Assembly: GCA_004322015.1 (NCBI GenBank)
Contig: SCQT01000268.1
Coordinates: 1-57,398, forward strand
Direction of reading: 5' to 3'
Origin: Chitinophagaceae bacterium
Lineage (GTDB): Bacteria > Bacteroidota > Bacteroidia > Chitinophagales > Chitinophagaceae
Length of the DNA stretch: 57,398 nt
A program made the translations under genes and the position numbers. The notes under the pieces were generated by a model that searched no databases, was not told the origin of the DNA, and saw only the letters and a list, made by a program, of their open reading frames with translations. Every line of letters begins with the position of its first letter. Position 1 is the first letter of the stretch. Below, piece after piece: positions 33,869 through 43,882 of the stretch.

Positions 33869-35542
33869 ATGAGAAGATCATGGCTGATATTATTTATGAC
33901 TATAATCACAGGCTTTCTGAGCTTTCTCATATCCTGCCATTCTGCTCCCCCTAAGACAGATGTGACGGCAAACGTACAGAGCCTGAATGATCATATCGTA
34001 AAAGATATTAATCTGCTGACTGCATTTTTTTCTTCCAATCATCACAAAATACTTTTAAACGGTAAGGATTCCGTGACAATATATCAGGCTGCTGCCGTGA
34101 ATAAATTTTACGAAGAAAGAAATTATAAGGCGTTGTGGTCTGATACCGGTATATTGTTTCCGCAGGCCGACACGATGCTGCAAATCATCCATCAGGCGGC
34201 TGATGAGGGGCTGCTCTCCGAATGGTATCATGGCCCCGAACTTCTTCGTTTGTGCCAGCAATTACAGGCGGACAGCGATGCGCGCTTAGATGCCATGAAA
34301 TGGTCCAATGCAGACATTCTGCTAACTGATGCTTTTATGCGCCTTAGTAATAATCTCTATTTTGGCGTCTTACCCCCTGACAGTATTTCACTCAAAAAGG
34401 AAACTGCGTTTCCTGATCATGTGCTGATAAATATGTTGTCTGATGCCTTTATGCAACGTCGTTTGAAGAGCACCATGGACTCGTTGGAGCCCGGAAATGT
34501 GCAGTATCATTACCTGAGTATGGCGCTTGCATCCTACCGAAAGGAAAATTCATATCATCATTGGGATGCCTTACCGCTGCGATATACAGATAGCGCTCAG
34601 TTTGACATGCAATTAACCCAAAGGCTGGTAAATGGCGGAGAGTTAGACTCTTCCTCTTCTCATTCTCCGCAGGAAATAAAAGAAGCATTAAAGGAATTCC
34701 AGCGCGATCATGCTTTATTTCCTGACGGTATAGCAGGCGCTCAAACGATTGCCGCTCTGAACCTGTCCAAAAAGTACCGCATGAAGCAGATAGCTGTTAA
34801 TCTGGAACGATGGAGGCATCTGAGCCACAATATGCCCGAAGAATATATTTGGGTTAATATCCCTTCTTATAGCTTAACACTTTGGAACGATGATACAGCC
34901 ATTATCCGTTCCAGGGTGATTACAGGGAAACCGGGTCACCAGACTCCCCTGCTTAATTCTTCCATCATAAATTTTCAACTATACCCCTACTGGCGTGTTC
35001 CTGTCAGCATTGTGATAAAGGAAATAAAACCTAAAGTACTGAAAGATACCGGTTATTTAAGAAAAAACAATTTTGAAATAGTGGATCGTCACAATAATAT
35101 AGTAGATCCTAAAAAATTAAAATGGAAGGAATACAATATCTATTATTTTCCTTATGTAATCAGGCAAATGACCGGGCTGGATAATTCCTTAGGCATTATT
35201 AAATTCAATTTTAGGAATAAATACAGTGTGTATCTGCACGACACTAATCAAAGGGATTTATTCAGTCTTACCAATCGTGATTTAAGTCACGGATGTGTGC
35301 GCGTACAGGAATGGAAGCCCCTTGTGACGTATTTAATAAGAAATGATACTTTACGCCACCTGCCGGATAGTGTGCAGGTATGGCTGGCCGGGCAGAAACA
35401 AAAATACGTGGCGCTCAATAAAGGGATTCCGTTATATATACGCTATTTCACCTGTCAGGCCGATTCTTCAGGAAAAATCAGATTTTATCCTGATATTTAC
35501 GGATATGATACCGTGATGATGAAAAATATGTTTCATGAGTAA
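33869..35542 (+). CDS. L,D-transpeptidase of the YcbB family
   Basis: A 557-residue exported peptidoglycan cross-linking enzyme. It has an N-terminal membrane or lipoprotein signal (LSFLISC, Cys about 23), an LDT scaffold domain with ALWSDTGILFP, a peptidoglycan-binding-like helix pair (EIKEALKEFQRDHALFPDGIAG), and a catalytic YkuD domain (about 325-490). The active site is H474/C476 in LSHGCVRV, with HDTNQRDLF shortly before. YcbB-type enzymes form 3-3 cross-links in the periplasm. It is coupled to the HMA-AraC regulator at 33295. Confidence 0.9.
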   Translation: MRRSWLILFMTIITGFLSFLISCHSAPPKTDVTANVQSLNDHIVKDINLLTAFFSSNHHKILLNGKDSVTIYQAAAVNKFYEERNYKALWSDTGILFPQADTMLQIIHQAADEGLLSEWYHGPELLRLCQQLQADSDARLDAMKWSNADILLTDAFMRLSNNLYFGVLPPDSISLKKETAFPDHVLINMLSDAFMQRRLKSTMDSLEPGNVQYHYLSMALASYRKENSYHHWDALPLRYTDSAQFDMQLTQRLVNGGELDSSSSHSPQEIKEALKEFQRDHALFPDGIAGAQTIAALNLSKKYRMKQIAVNLERWRHLSHNMPEEYIWVNIPSYSLTLWNDDTAIIRSRVITGKPGHQTPLLNSSIINFQLYPYWRVPVSIVIKEIKPKVLKDTGYLRKNNFEIVDRHNNIVDPKKLKWKEYNIYYFPYVIRQMTGLDNSLGIIKFNFRNKYSVYLHDTNQRDLFSLTNRDLSHGCVRVQEWKPLVTYLIRNDTLRHLPDSVQVWLAGQKQKYVALNKGIPLYIRYFTCQADSSGKIRFYPDIYGYDTVMMKNMFHE

Positions 35543-35631
35543 AAATATCCAAAGCTGAATATCGAATAATGTGCAATATTCAATATCCAGTATTTAACCA
35601 TGAGACTTAAGCTTCAAACAAATTAAATAAG

Positions 35632-36819
35632 ATGGATGCCGCCTCAAATTCTATAATCTGCTCTATCCTTGATAATGATTTTTATAAGTTTACGATGCAG
35701 CATGCTGTGATCCAGCTTTTCCCCAATGCACATGCAAAATATCATTTTATAAACAGGGGAGGGCATCCGTTTCCCGCAGGCTTTGACAAGGCATTACGCA
35801 GCGTTATTGACCTGATGGCGACCCTGAAGCTCAGCAAGGCAGAGAAAGAATTTCTACAAAAAAATTGTCCCTACCTGGCCCCTACCTACCTTGATTTCTT
35901 AAGCGGTTTCCGGTTTGACCCGGCAGAAGTAAAGATCAGCCAGAAGGGCGCTGCATTGGATGTACAAATCGAAGGATACTGGTATCGCACTATTCTGTGG
36001 GAAGTTCCCATAATGGCCGCCATCTGTGAATTATATTATAAAATATCTGGCAGCCGCAGATGGGATGATGAAAGAGTGAGTGAGGTGGTGAAAGATAAGA
36101 TTCTTCATTATAAAAACATGGGAGTTAAAATCGCCGAATTCGGGACCAGGAGAAGGCATTCTTTCCATGTGCATGAATTGGTAGTGGAGGCTCTTAAACG
36201 ATACGGTGACGGCAGCTTCACCGGTACGAGCAATGTCAAATTGGCCATGCAGTTTGGGGTAAAGCCTATCGGCACTCATGCCCATGAATGGTTTATGTTC
36301 CATGCAGCGCGGTATGGTTTTAAGATGTCTAATTCTTTAGCGCTGGAAAACTGGGTAAATGTCTATCGCGGAGATCTGGGCATTGCCTTATCAGACACTT
36401 ATACAACGAAAGTTTTCTTTGAAAGCTTTGATAAGAAATTTTCCAAGCTGTTCGACGGAGTTCGTCATGACAGCGGGGACCCGGTAACTTTCGCCAAAGA
36501 AACTATCAAACACTATCATACCTTCAACATTGATCCTTTAAGTAAAACCATCATTTTCTCCGACGGTTTAAATCCTGACAAGGTTGATAAGATTGCCACC
36601 TTCTGCCGTAACAAGATTGGCATGTCGTTTGGCATCGGCACCGATTTCACGAATGATGTGGGATTGGAACCTATGAATATCGTGATAAAAATGTCCGAAG
36701 CAAAACCCGAAGGAGCACAGTGGGAGCGCGTGGTAAAGCTTTCTGATGAACCGGGGAAATACACAGGGGATCCTGATATGATCGCCCTGGCAAAAACTGT
36801 TTTGGGAATAAAAAGTTAG
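35632..36819 (+). CDS. pncB: Nicotinate phosphoribosyltransferase
   Basis: A 395-residue enzyme that makes nicotinate mononucleotide from nicotinate, PRPP and ATP in NAD salvage. Motifs: LDNDFYKFTMQHAV (N-terminal family signature), EFGTRRRHSF with the catalytic-phosphorylated His in the middle, GTSNVKLAMQFGVKPIGTHAHEW, and FDGVRHDSGDP followed by FSDGLNPDK and FGIGTDFTNDVG. The ATG at 35632 gives a normal N-terminus. It converges on dprA with a 39-bp gap. Confidence 0.95.
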   Translation: MDAASNSIICSILDNDFYKFTMQHAVIQLFPNAHAKYHFINRGGHPFPAGFDKALRSVIDLMATLKLSKAEKEFLQKNCPYLAPTYLDFLSGFRFDPAEVKISQKGAALDVQIEGYWYRTILWEVPIMAAICELYYKISGSRRWDDERVSEVVKDKILHYKNMGVKIAEFGTRRRHSFHVHELVVEALKRYGDGSFTGTSNVKLAMQFGVKPIGTHAHEWFMFHAARYGFKMSNSLALENWVNVYRGDLGIALSDTYTTKVFFESFDKKFSKLFDGVRHDSGDPVTFAKETIKHYHTFNIDPLSKTIIFSDGLNPDKVDKIATFCRNKIGMSFGIGTDFTNDVGLEPMNIVIKMSEAKPEGAQWERVVKLSDEPGKYTGDPDMIALAKTVLGIKS

Positions 36820-36858
36820 CCGGAATTTTTGTCCTTTTGAAATACTGCCGGCATCCTG

Positions 36859-37965
36859 TTACACTAACTTATACATTTTTCCGGGCATTGATTTGATGAA
36901 TCCCTGCAATTCCAGGCTCAGGATGGTGGCTGCCGTTTCTGAACTGCTCAGTTTACTTTGCAGATGAATTTCATCCACATGCAGCATTTTAACTCCCGTC
37001 AGGAGGTCAACAATATCTTTTTCCTTTTCATTTAATTCAACAAACAATTCTTTCTGAATGGGCTTATTGTCCTTCAGATGTTCTTCCCATCCCATCATCT
37101 CCATAATATCTCCGGCTGAAGTAACTAAGGCCGCCTTGTTTTTCCTGATAAGATAGTTGCAACCTTCCGACTTTTTATCGCCCGCCTTCCCGGGAACGGC
37201 AAAGACATCCCGATTATATCCATTTGCTAATTCCGCCGTGATCAGGGAACCGCCCCTGATACCGGTTTCTATGACCAGTGTAGCATCCGCTATACCTGCC
37301 ACTATACGATTACGCATCGGGAAATTCTGTTTGTCGGGCAATGTGTTGCTTACATATTCCGTCAGTAATCCGCCTTGTTTCACCATTTGCCTGGCAATGC
37401 CGGCATGTAAGGGTGGATAAATACGATCCAGTCCATGCGCCACTACTCCAACCGTTTTTAAACCTTCTTTTAAAGCTTTTTTATGGGCAATTATATCAAT
37501 GCCGTAGGCCAGTCCGCTTATAATTAATACGTTCTCTTTACTTAAACCTTCCATAATATTTTCACAGATATCTTTCCCGTATTCCGTATAGTGCCTCGTA
37601 CCCACCACGCTGAGTATCCTGGAAGTGTTCAGATCGGCATTACCGGCATAATATAAGATCATGGGGCTGTCGTAACAATTTTTTAATCTTTTGGGATACT
37701 CTTTTCCCTGGTAAAATAAGACTTTGATCTTATGGTTTTCTATAAATTTTAATTCTTCTTCCACCCGCTCAAACTTACTGAATTGCTTGATTTCCCTGGC
37801 TCGTACCACACCAATGCCGGGGATGGCAGACAAGGCTTTCTGTGGAATATGAAAAATATTTTCAGCCGTTTCGAAATGAGCTAACAATTCCCTGGCGAGC
37901 ACATTTCCGATCTGCGGAACAAGGGTAAGTGCTATAGCATAGTATAATTCATTGGGTTTTTCCAT
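36859..37965 (-). CDS. dprA: DNA-processing protein DprA
   Basis: A 368-residue DprA, which loads RecA on incoming single strands during natural transformation. An N-terminal HhH/SAM-like region (LVPQIGNVLARELLAHF, IPGIGVVRAREIKQF) leads to the Rossmann core with VGTRHYTEYGK, IISGLAYGIDIIAHKKAL, GGLLTEY, FPMRNRIVAGI and ETGIRGGSLITAELA, then a winged-helix tail. Bacteroidota often carry dprA without an obvious complete competence set. It lies 25 nt downstream of galE. Confidence 0.95.
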   Translation of the reverse strand: MEKPNELYYAIALTLVPQIGNVLARELLAHFETAENIFHIPQKALSAIPGIGVVRAREIKQFSKFERVEEELKFIENHKIKVLFYQGKEYPKRLKNCYDSPMILYYAGNADLNTSRILSVVGTRHYTEYGKDICENIMEGLSKENVLIISGLAYGIDIIAHKKALKEGLKTVGVVAHGLDRIYPPLHAGIARQMVKQGGLLTEYVSNTLPDKQNFPMRNRIVAGIADATLVIETGIRGGSLITAELANGYNRDVFAVPGKAGDKKSEGCNYLIRKNKAALVTSAGDIMEMMGWEEHLKDNKPIQKELFVELNEKEKDIVDLLTGVKMLHVDEIHLQSKLSSSETAATILSLELQGFIKSMPGKMYKLV

Positions 37966-37990
37966 ATTTTTTAATTGGCCGGCCTGAGAG

Positions 37991-39013
37991 TCAATCCTTC
38001 CCTAACTTCAGTTGCCATTTCCAGGCAGTGCTCATCATAGCTTCGATATCATATTTGATTTCCCATCCCAACTTTTCTTTCGCATAAGAATTATTGGCAT
38101 AAATAGCGATCACATCTCCCGGACGACGCGGCCCTAATTCGTAATTTAGTTTCACTCCGCTTACTTTCTCAAACGCCTTTATAACTTCCAATACAGTCAC
38201 ACCGTTTCCTGTTCCTAAATTAAATACTTCGAGCCTGGATTTATTCTTACCTGTCATTACATATTGCAATGCTTTGGTATGGGCATTTGCGATGTCCATT
38301 ACATGGATATAATCGCGGATACATGATCCGTCCCGCGTAGGATAATCTGATCCATAAACTATCATTTTAGGAAGCTTGCCCACGGCAGTCTGGGTGATGA
38401 CAGGGACTAAATTATCCGGCCGTCCTAAGGGCAACTCTCCGATCTCAATAGAAGGATGAGCGCCTACGGGATTAAAATAACGCAATAAGATATTATTGGT
38501 CGCGTTTACTTTCGAATAATCGTCAATAATTTGTTCACCTATTTGCTTAGTTCTCGCATACGGGCTTTGTGCTTCGCCTAACGGGGTTGTTTCTATTACA
38601 GGAAGCTCTTTTACATTCCCATATACGGAACAGGAGGAAGAAAAGACAAAATGCTGAATATTGAATTCTTTTACGCAACGCAGCACATTGACCAGCGAAT
38701 TCAGGTTATTGTGAAAATACAACAATGGTTTTTCTACAGATTCCGGGACAGTTTTATAGGCGGCAAAATGTATCACCCCTTCAATATCCCTGTTCTCTGA
38801 AAATACGGCATAGGTATCTTCATAATTGCACAGATCAACTTTGTAATTCTTAATATCTTTCCCCGTAATTTTTTTTACCCCTTCTAACAGTTGGGTGGTG
38901 GATCTGGAATTATTGTCAATAGAGATCACTTCAAATCCATGATTGATCAGATCCACAATCGTATGTGATCCGATATATCCGCACCCGCCTGTAACAAGAA
39001 CCTTATTGTTCAT
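37991..39013 (-). CDS. galE: UDP-glucose 4-epimerase
   Basis: A 340-residue extended SDR that interconverts UDP-glucose and UDP-galactose. NAD-binding VTGGCGYIGSHT at the N-terminus, HFAAYKTVPESVEKPLLYFHNN, catalytic SPYARTKQIGEQI (YxxxK) near 150, LRYFNPVGAHPSIEIGELP and the C-terminal DYIHVMDIANAH, all strongly GalE-like. It follows rmlA by 12 nt, so the two probably form a nucleotide-sugar operon. Confidence 0.95.
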   Translation of the reverse strand: MNNKVLVTGGCGYIGSHTIVDLINHGFEVISIDNNSRSTTQLLEGVKKITGKDIKNYKVDLCNYEDTYAVFSENRDIEGVIHFAAYKTVPESVEKPLLYFHNNLNSLVNVLRCVKEFNIQHFVFSSSCSVYGNVKELPVIETTPLGEAQSPYARTKQIGEQIIDDYSKVNATNNILLRYFNPVGAHPSIEIGELPLGRPDNLVPVITQTAVGKLPKMIVYGSDYPTRDGSCIRDYIHVMDIANAHTKALQYVMTGKNKSRLEVFNLGTGNGVTVLEVIKAFEKVSGVKLNYELGPRRPGDVIAIYANNSYAKEKLGWEIKYDIEAMMSTAWKWQLKLGKD

Positions 39014-39025
39014 GAATGATATGTT

Positions 39026-39895
39026 TTATTTTTCATTTTCGACCAATTCCATTAAATATTGTCCATAACCACTTTTCAACAGTGGTTTTGCAATACTTAT
39101 TAAATGTTCTTTATCAATAAATCCTTTTTTATAGGCGATTTCTTCGATACAGGCTATTTTTATGCCCTGGCGTTTTTCAATTACCTGCACAAAATTGCTT
39201 GCCTGCATCAGCGAATCAAAGGTACCGGTGTCTAACCATGCCGTTCCGCGGTCCAAAATGGATACTTTCAGCTTACCCCTGTTTAAATATTCTCTGTTCA
39301 CATCGGTAATTTCGTACTCACCTCTTGCACTGGGTTCCAGATTTTTAGCGATAGACACCACTTCATTATCATAAAAATATAATCCCGGGACCGCATAATT
39401 TGATTTTGGATTGGCAGGTTTTTCCTCTATGGAAATGGCTTGCATGTTTTTATCGAATTCTACTACCCCATAACGCTCAGGATCAGATACATGATAGGCA
39501 TACACAATACCTCCATCGGGATTCACGTTTCCCATTAATTGTTCTTCCAGCCCCGTTCCGTAAAAAATATTATCACCTAACACAAGGGCTACCTTTTCCT
39601 TTCCTATAAAAGATTCTCCAATGACAAAAGCCTGAGCAAGCCCATTCGGTACTTTCTGTTCCGCATATTCTATGTTCAGTCCGTATTGGTGACCGTTATC
39701 TAATAGTCTTTTAAATAACGGGAGATCGTAAGGAGTGGAAATAATTAAAATTTCTTTAATACCTGCCAACATTAAGATAGATAGCGGATAATAGATCATG
39801 GGTTTATCATATACAGGCATGATCTGTTTACTGATACCGTAAGTGATCGGGTGTAAACGGGTGCCTGAACCTCCTGCCAGAATAATTCCTTTCAT
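39026..39895 (-). CDS. rmlA: Glucose-1-phosphate thymidylyltransferase
   Basis: A 289-residue nucleotidyltransferase making dTDP-glucose from glucose 1-phosphate and dTTP, the first step to dTDP-rhamnose and other deoxysugars. Signature [16 protein letters not shown], then [44 protein letters not shown] and [14 protein letters not shown]. The rmlB, rmlC and rmlD genes are not adjacent. It is upstream of galE in the same direction. Confidence 0.95.
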   Translation of the reverse strand: MKGIILAGGSGTRLHPITYGISKQIMPVYDKPMIYYPLSILMLAGIKEILIISTPYDLPLFKRLLDNGHQYGLNIEYAEQKVPNGLAQAFVIGESFIGKEKVALVLGDNIFYGTGLEEQLMGNVNPDGGIVYAYHVSDPERYGVVEFDKNMQAISIEEKPANPKSNYAVPGLYFYDNEVVSIAKNLEPSARGEYEITDVNREYLNRGKLKVSILDRGTAWLDTGTFDSLMQASNFVQVIEKRQGIKIACIEEIAYKKGFIDKEHLISIAKPLLKSGYGQYLMELVENEK

Positions 39896-39967
39896 TTGTG
39901 ATGAATTGTAAAATAAAAGTTCACAAAAATAAGGCAGAAAAACGGATAAAGGAAGTTCATTTCGTGT

Positions 39968-41020
39968 CTATCTCCGGAAGAGCAGGGATATCCAGTAAAA
40001 TAAAGCAGCTAATGAAGCGCTGACAGGGATGGTGAGTATCCAGGCCCATAACAAATTGATGGAAACCCCCCATCGCACGGCGGATAAACGTTTGATTGCT
40101 CCCACTCCCATGATAGAGCCTGAAATCGTGTGTGTGGTACTCACGGGGATGCCCAGCGATTCGGTAATAAATAAGGTAATGGCCCCCGCTGTTTCAGCGC
40201 CTACCCCCTCGAATGGAGTTAATTTGGTAATGCGGGTTCCCATCGTCTTCACAATCCGCCATCCGCCAATCATAGTGCCAAAACCCATGGCGGTATAACA
40301 GGCAAAAGGGATCCACTCGGGAAGATGCTGAATTTGTATTTTCCCATGATGCAGTACATAACCTATATGTAACCAGTGCGGCACTGTCTCCATGCCTCCG
40401 GGTATATTCAATACGTACACTACCACAGCCGCTGCAATAATCCCCATTGTTTTTTGAGAATCATTTCCCCCGTGCGTCAGACTTAAAGCTGCAGAAGATA
40501 ATAATTGCAATCGCCGGAACCATTTATCGGCCTTATAGGAATTCATTCTTTTGCAGATGTGAATGATGGTCACCGAAATCAGCATAGCAATGATCATCCC
40601 TATAATGGGAGCCAGGAAAATAAACAGGATTATTTTGACAACGATCGGTATATTCACTACGCTGAAGCCTGCATGGGCAACGGCAGCGCCTGCAAAACCA
40701 CCGATCAGTGCATGGGAAGAGCTGGATGGAATGCCCAGCCACCAGGTCAGCAAGTCCCAAATGACAGCAGCCAGCAAACCGCATAAAATAACCACCAGAT
40801 TGATCTGCAGGGTATTGGCCACTTTTGCCACTGAATCGGCCACATTTAATTTAAATATCCAATATGCCAGGAAATTAAAGAAAGCAGCCCATAAAACAGC
40901 CTGAAACGGAGTGAGAACTTTGGTGGAAACTACCGTAGCAATGGAATTGGCAGCATCATGAAAACCGTTGATCAAATCGAAAATAATAGCAATTCCAATA
41001 ATAACGAAAAGCAGAGTCAT
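39968..41020 (-). CDS. Inorganic phosphate transporter (PiT family)
   Basis: A 350-residue membrane protein of the PiT low-affinity phosphate:cation symporter family. The duplicated PiT signature is present as FDLINGFHDAANSIATVVSTKVLTP-like at the N-terminus and as ITLFITESLGIPVSTTHTISGSIMGVG in the C-terminal half, with around nine hydrophobic helices. It is 37 nt downstream of a DUF47 gene, the usual PiT accessory, so it works in phosphate uptake. Confidence 0.94.
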   Translation of the reverse strand: MTLLFVIIGIAIIFDLINGFHDAANSIATVVSTKVLTPFQAVLWAAFFNFLAYWIFKLNVADSVAKVANTLQINLVVILCGLLAAVIWDLLTWWLGIPSSSSHALIGGFAGAAVAHAGFSVVNIPIVVKIILFIFLAPIIGMIIAMLISVTIIHICKRMNSYKADKWFRRLQLLSSAALSLTHGGNDSQKTMGIIAAAVVVYVLNIPGGMETVPHWLHIGYVLHHGKIQIQHLPEWIPFACYTAMGFGTMIGGWRIVKTMGTRITKLTPFEGVGAETAGAITLFITESLGIPVSTTHTISGSIMGVGAIKRLSAVRWGVSINLLWAWILTIPVSASLAALFYWISLLFRR

Positions 41021-41057
41021 AGCCTGTCAGATGAAAAGTGAGCATATAAAGATAGAC

Positions 41058-41705
41058 TCACGCATATTTAATAATAATGGATTCAAGGACGTTAGCCGCA
41101 TCTTCGCATTTATCCGTAGCTGTTTCTAAAGACTGTAAGGTTTCTTTGATCTTAATCACGTTCACCGCATCTTTTTCATCATCAAACAGCCGGGCTACCA
41201 TCGTATCGTACAGATCATCGGCCTGGTTTTCCAGACTGTTGATCCTGACACAGGCTTCTGTGATCACACGGAGATTCCGCATATATCTTAATTCATGAAC
41301 CGCTTTTTTCAATTCAATCGTGGCTTTATAAATGACCTCGCAGAGTTTCGAAATACCATCATCAGGCAGGTCTATTTTATACATCGTCATTCGCTTGGAG
41401 GAACCATGAATAAAATCGGCAATATCGTCCAGGGTGGAAGCCAGAAAATGAATGTCCTCCCTGTCGAAAGGCGTGATAAAATTCTGTCCTAACTCAACAA
41501 AAATTTTGTGGGTGGTATCATCATTCGTATGCTCCAGATCACCGATTTGCCTGAAGATTTCCCTTCTCTTCTCAGGCTGGCTCTGATTAACACCTTCTTT
41601 TAGCAATACGGACATCTCCTCCAAAGTAGTGGTCACCTGTTCAAAGAGAATGTAAAACACCTTGTCATGCGGTAAAAAGATCTTTAAAACCGAATTGAAG
41701 CTCAT
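41058..41705 (-). CDS. DUF47-family phosphate-transport accessory protein
   Basis: A 215-residue PhoU-like helical protein of the DUF47 family, which is encoded next to PiT transporters and modulates them. Typical features are FFLPHDKVFYILFEQ-like start (KIFLPHDKVFYILF), TPFDREDIHFLASTLDDIADF and a helical bundle with RINSLENQADDLYD. It is the first gene of the operon with PiT; an exact TAnnTTTG box lies upstream at 41731-41738 (minus). Confidence 0.92.
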   Translation of the reverse strand: MSFNSVLKIFLPHDKVFYILFEQVTTTLEEMSVLLKEGVNQSQPEKRREIFRQIGDLEHTNDDTTHKIFVELGQNFITPFDREDIHFLASTLDDIADFIHGSSKRMTMYKIDLPDDGISKLCEVIYKATIELKKAVHELRYMRNLRVITEACVRINSLENQADDLYDTMVARLFDDEKDAVNVIKIKETLQSLETATDKCEDAANVLESIIIKYA

Positions 41706-41730
41706 ACGCGGAGAAATTAGTATAATGACG

Positions 41731-41738
41731 CAAAAGTA
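41731..41738 (-). promoter_or_regulatory. -7 box of the DUF47-PiT operon
   Basis: TACTTTTG on the minus strand is an exact TAnnTTTG match 26 bp before the DUF47 start. A TTTG at 41762-41765 (minus) is a possible -33 with a 23-bp spacer. Confidence 0.6.
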
Positions 41739-41852
41739 TATCTCATAACGGGAATTTCTATCAAAACAGAAAAAAAGTTAATAATTAATTAATATTGGAT
41801 AACAGGAAAGACCCACGGCCGTGCGTCTGTACAGGAAAATCCATGTCACGGT

Positions 41853-42905
41853 TCAATCCCCCTTGGCTGCTGCTAAGGTAAAACCAAAAGTAGAGCCTAC
41901 CTCAGGTTTGCTTCGCACATTGATGGTTTGTCCGTGTGCCTCTACAATATGCTTCACAATTGCCAACCCGAGCCCGGTGCCTCCTTCCGAACGGCTTCGC
42001 GCCTTATCGGTCCGGTAAAAACGTTCAAAAATCCTGGATAAATGATCTTCAGCAATTCCAATGCCATCATCTGATAATTCGACAAGCACCTTTTTACCCT
42101 CCATTTTATATACACTGGCAATGATATGCCCGTTTTGTTTGCCATATTTAATGGAATTATCAAACAAATTGAGCAGCACCTGACGGATTTTTTCTTTATC
42201 CGCCACGACGGATATCGGTGCCTCACACCCTCTTTTAATAGAAAAGGAAATATTTTTCAGGTCTGCTTTCATTGAAAGCGCATCAAAAGCATCCCGGATC
42301 AGATCCTGGATAACGAAAATATTAGTTACCACAGGCATCTCGCCGCTTTCCAATCGTGATATTTCATCCAGATCGTCTATCAGGCGGCAAAGACGATCTA
42401 CATTTTTTGAAGTTTTACTTAAAAACAGACCGCGAAGTTCTTTATCCTCCATAGCTCCGTCCAGCAACGTATGCACATATCCCTGGATGACAAAAACAGG
42501 AGTCTTCAGCTCATGGGATAAATTCAGAAGAAATTCTTTCCGGAATTCCTCATTCCTTTTCATGTTTTCTAGTTCATCTCTTTTCTCAATAGCCCATTGC
42601 TGTACATCCTCTTCCACTTCCTCGAGGCTTTTCTGCGGTAAAATCCGGCGATTGAAAAAATCTTCTTTCCTGGTGGCTTTGGTTTGAGAAATAAATTTAT
42701 AAATCAATTTGATCTTACGGTTGATAAATTGCTTTACCACACTATGAATGACAAAATAAGCAAGTACAAATACCACTATGAAAGTGACAATAAAACTGAT
42801 CCAGTTATCTTTCAGCAACAGGCTTCCGACACTGACTATAAAGGCCAGTATAACAGCGGTAAATGCCGCTAATGCCGGTGGAGAAGTATTTTTATTTCCA
42901 AACAT
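41853..42905 (-). CDS. PhoR-like membrane histidine kinase
   Basis: A 350-residue kinase. The ATG at 42905 (MFGNKNTSPP) is preferred: it is followed at once by two membrane helices, whereas the longer reading from 42989 adds an unlike 28-residue leader. The transmembrane region (about 15-70) is followed by a HAMP-like linker, the HisKA site H131 in LSHELKTPVF, N box NLFDNSIKYGK, and G boxes DDGIGIAE and GGTGLGLAI. It has no adjacent response regulator; the orphan PhoB-like regulator at 51243 is a candidate partner. It lies just upstream of the phosphate-transport pair. Confidence 0.88.
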   Translation of the reverse strand: MFGNKNTSPPALAAFTAVILAFIVSVGSLLLKDNWISFIVTFIVVFVLAYFVIHSVVKQFINRKIKLIYKFISQTKATRKEDFFNRRILPQKSLEEVEEDVQQWAIEKRDELENMKRNEEFRKEFLLNLSHELKTPVFVIQGYVHTLLDGAMEDKELRGLFLSKTSKNVDRLCRLIDDLDEISRLESGEMPVVTNIFVIQDLIRDAFDALSMKADLKNISFSIKRGCEAPISVVADKEKIRQVLLNLFDNSIKYGKQNGHIIASVYKMEGKKVLVELSDDGIGIAEDHLSRIFERFYRTDKARSRSEGGTGLGLAIVKHIVEAHGQTINVRSKPEVGSTFGFTLAAAKGD

Positions 42906-43009
42906 TTCAACAGTATGTGTAAGGTCTAAAATGAAACTTCTTTGACCTGATTGATGTACATATTTAATATCTCCGGCAAATACCCTCAACCAGGGTGGTG
43001 CAATTGTAT

Positions 43010-43882
43010 TCAGAGCGCTTCTACGCTATAGTCAGGACTTCCACCCTGCTTTTGTGCGATCAGGGCGCCCATCTTATTAGCCCTTTCCAGTGATTGCTCC
43101 AAAGATGAGCCTTTGATACACTCCGACAAAAAACCGGCTAAAAAAGCATCTCCGCTACCCACAGTATCCGCTATATTTACTTTATGAGCTTCCCTGAAAA
43201 TATAATTTCCCCCACTGAAGACAAATCCGCCCTTTGCACCCGCCGTTATAATGATTGCCTTCAGATGAAACCTGTCATATAATATTTCCGCTTTAGACCT
43301 TTGACTCCCGTGTACATCAAACCATCCCGCAAGGATGTCCAGTTCACCTTCATTCATTTTTACTATATCGGATCTTTCCAATAATTCCTGTATTAGCTGC
43401 TTTGAGTAAAACGGTTTCCTCAGGTTAACGTCAAAAACCTTAACCGGCACCGTATTCAACAGATGGAGAAGGGTGTCGCGGGAAGTATGATGGCGGGTAA
43501 TAAGCGAGCCGAAAACGATATACTTCGTTTGCGGAATAATCTTATTTAATTCATCATTCAATGCTATATAATCCCAGGCTGCATTATTATATATATCATA
43601 GCTCACTTCCTGATCAGGATGAAGAAATACTCCCACTTTACCGGTAGGATGAATAAAATCCGTTTGCAAGACGGAATGATCCAGTCCTTTTGCATTTAAA
43701 AAACTCCTGATTTCCTGACCGTATTCATCGTTTCCAACCCTGCTGACTAAAACAGAATGAATACCCAGTTTTTTCAGATGATAAGCTACATTCAGAGGGG
43801 CGCCTCCTATCTTTTTTCCCTGGGGCAACATATCCCAAAGCACTTCCCCGAAGCAGATCACTTTTTCTGTTCCCTCACTCAT
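43010..43882 (-). CDS. PfkB-family carbohydrate kinase
   Basis: A 290-residue ribokinase-type sugar kinase, probably a fructokinase. N-terminal CFGEVLWDMLPQGKKIGGAPLNVAYHLKKLG (GGAPxN motif), and the C-terminal catalytic PfkB signature DTVGSGDAFLAGF with the Asp base. The exact sugar is not certain. Its start overlaps the end of the upstream permease gene by 8 nt, so the two are translated from one message although their functions are not clearly linked. Confidence 0.88.
   Translation of the reverse strand: MSEGTEKVICFGEVLWDMLPQGKKIGGAPLNVAYHLKKLGIHSVLVSRVGNDEYGQEIRSFLNAKGLDHSVLQTDFIHPTGKVGVFLHPDQEVSYDIYNNAAWDYIALNDELNKIIPQTKYIVFGSLITRHHTSRDTLLHLLNTVPVKVFDVNLRKPFYSKQLIQELLERSDIVKMNEGELDILAGWFDVHGSQRSKAEILYDRFHLKAIIITAGAKGGFVFSGGNYIFREAHKVNIADTVGSGDAFLAGFLSECIKGSSLEQSLERANKMGALIAQKQGGSPDYSVEAL

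Noticed and set aside
36820-36858. Terminator between convergent pncB and dprA
   Set aside because: The GCCGG/CCGGC arms are 5 bp with a loop of about 23 nt and no proper T-tract on either side.
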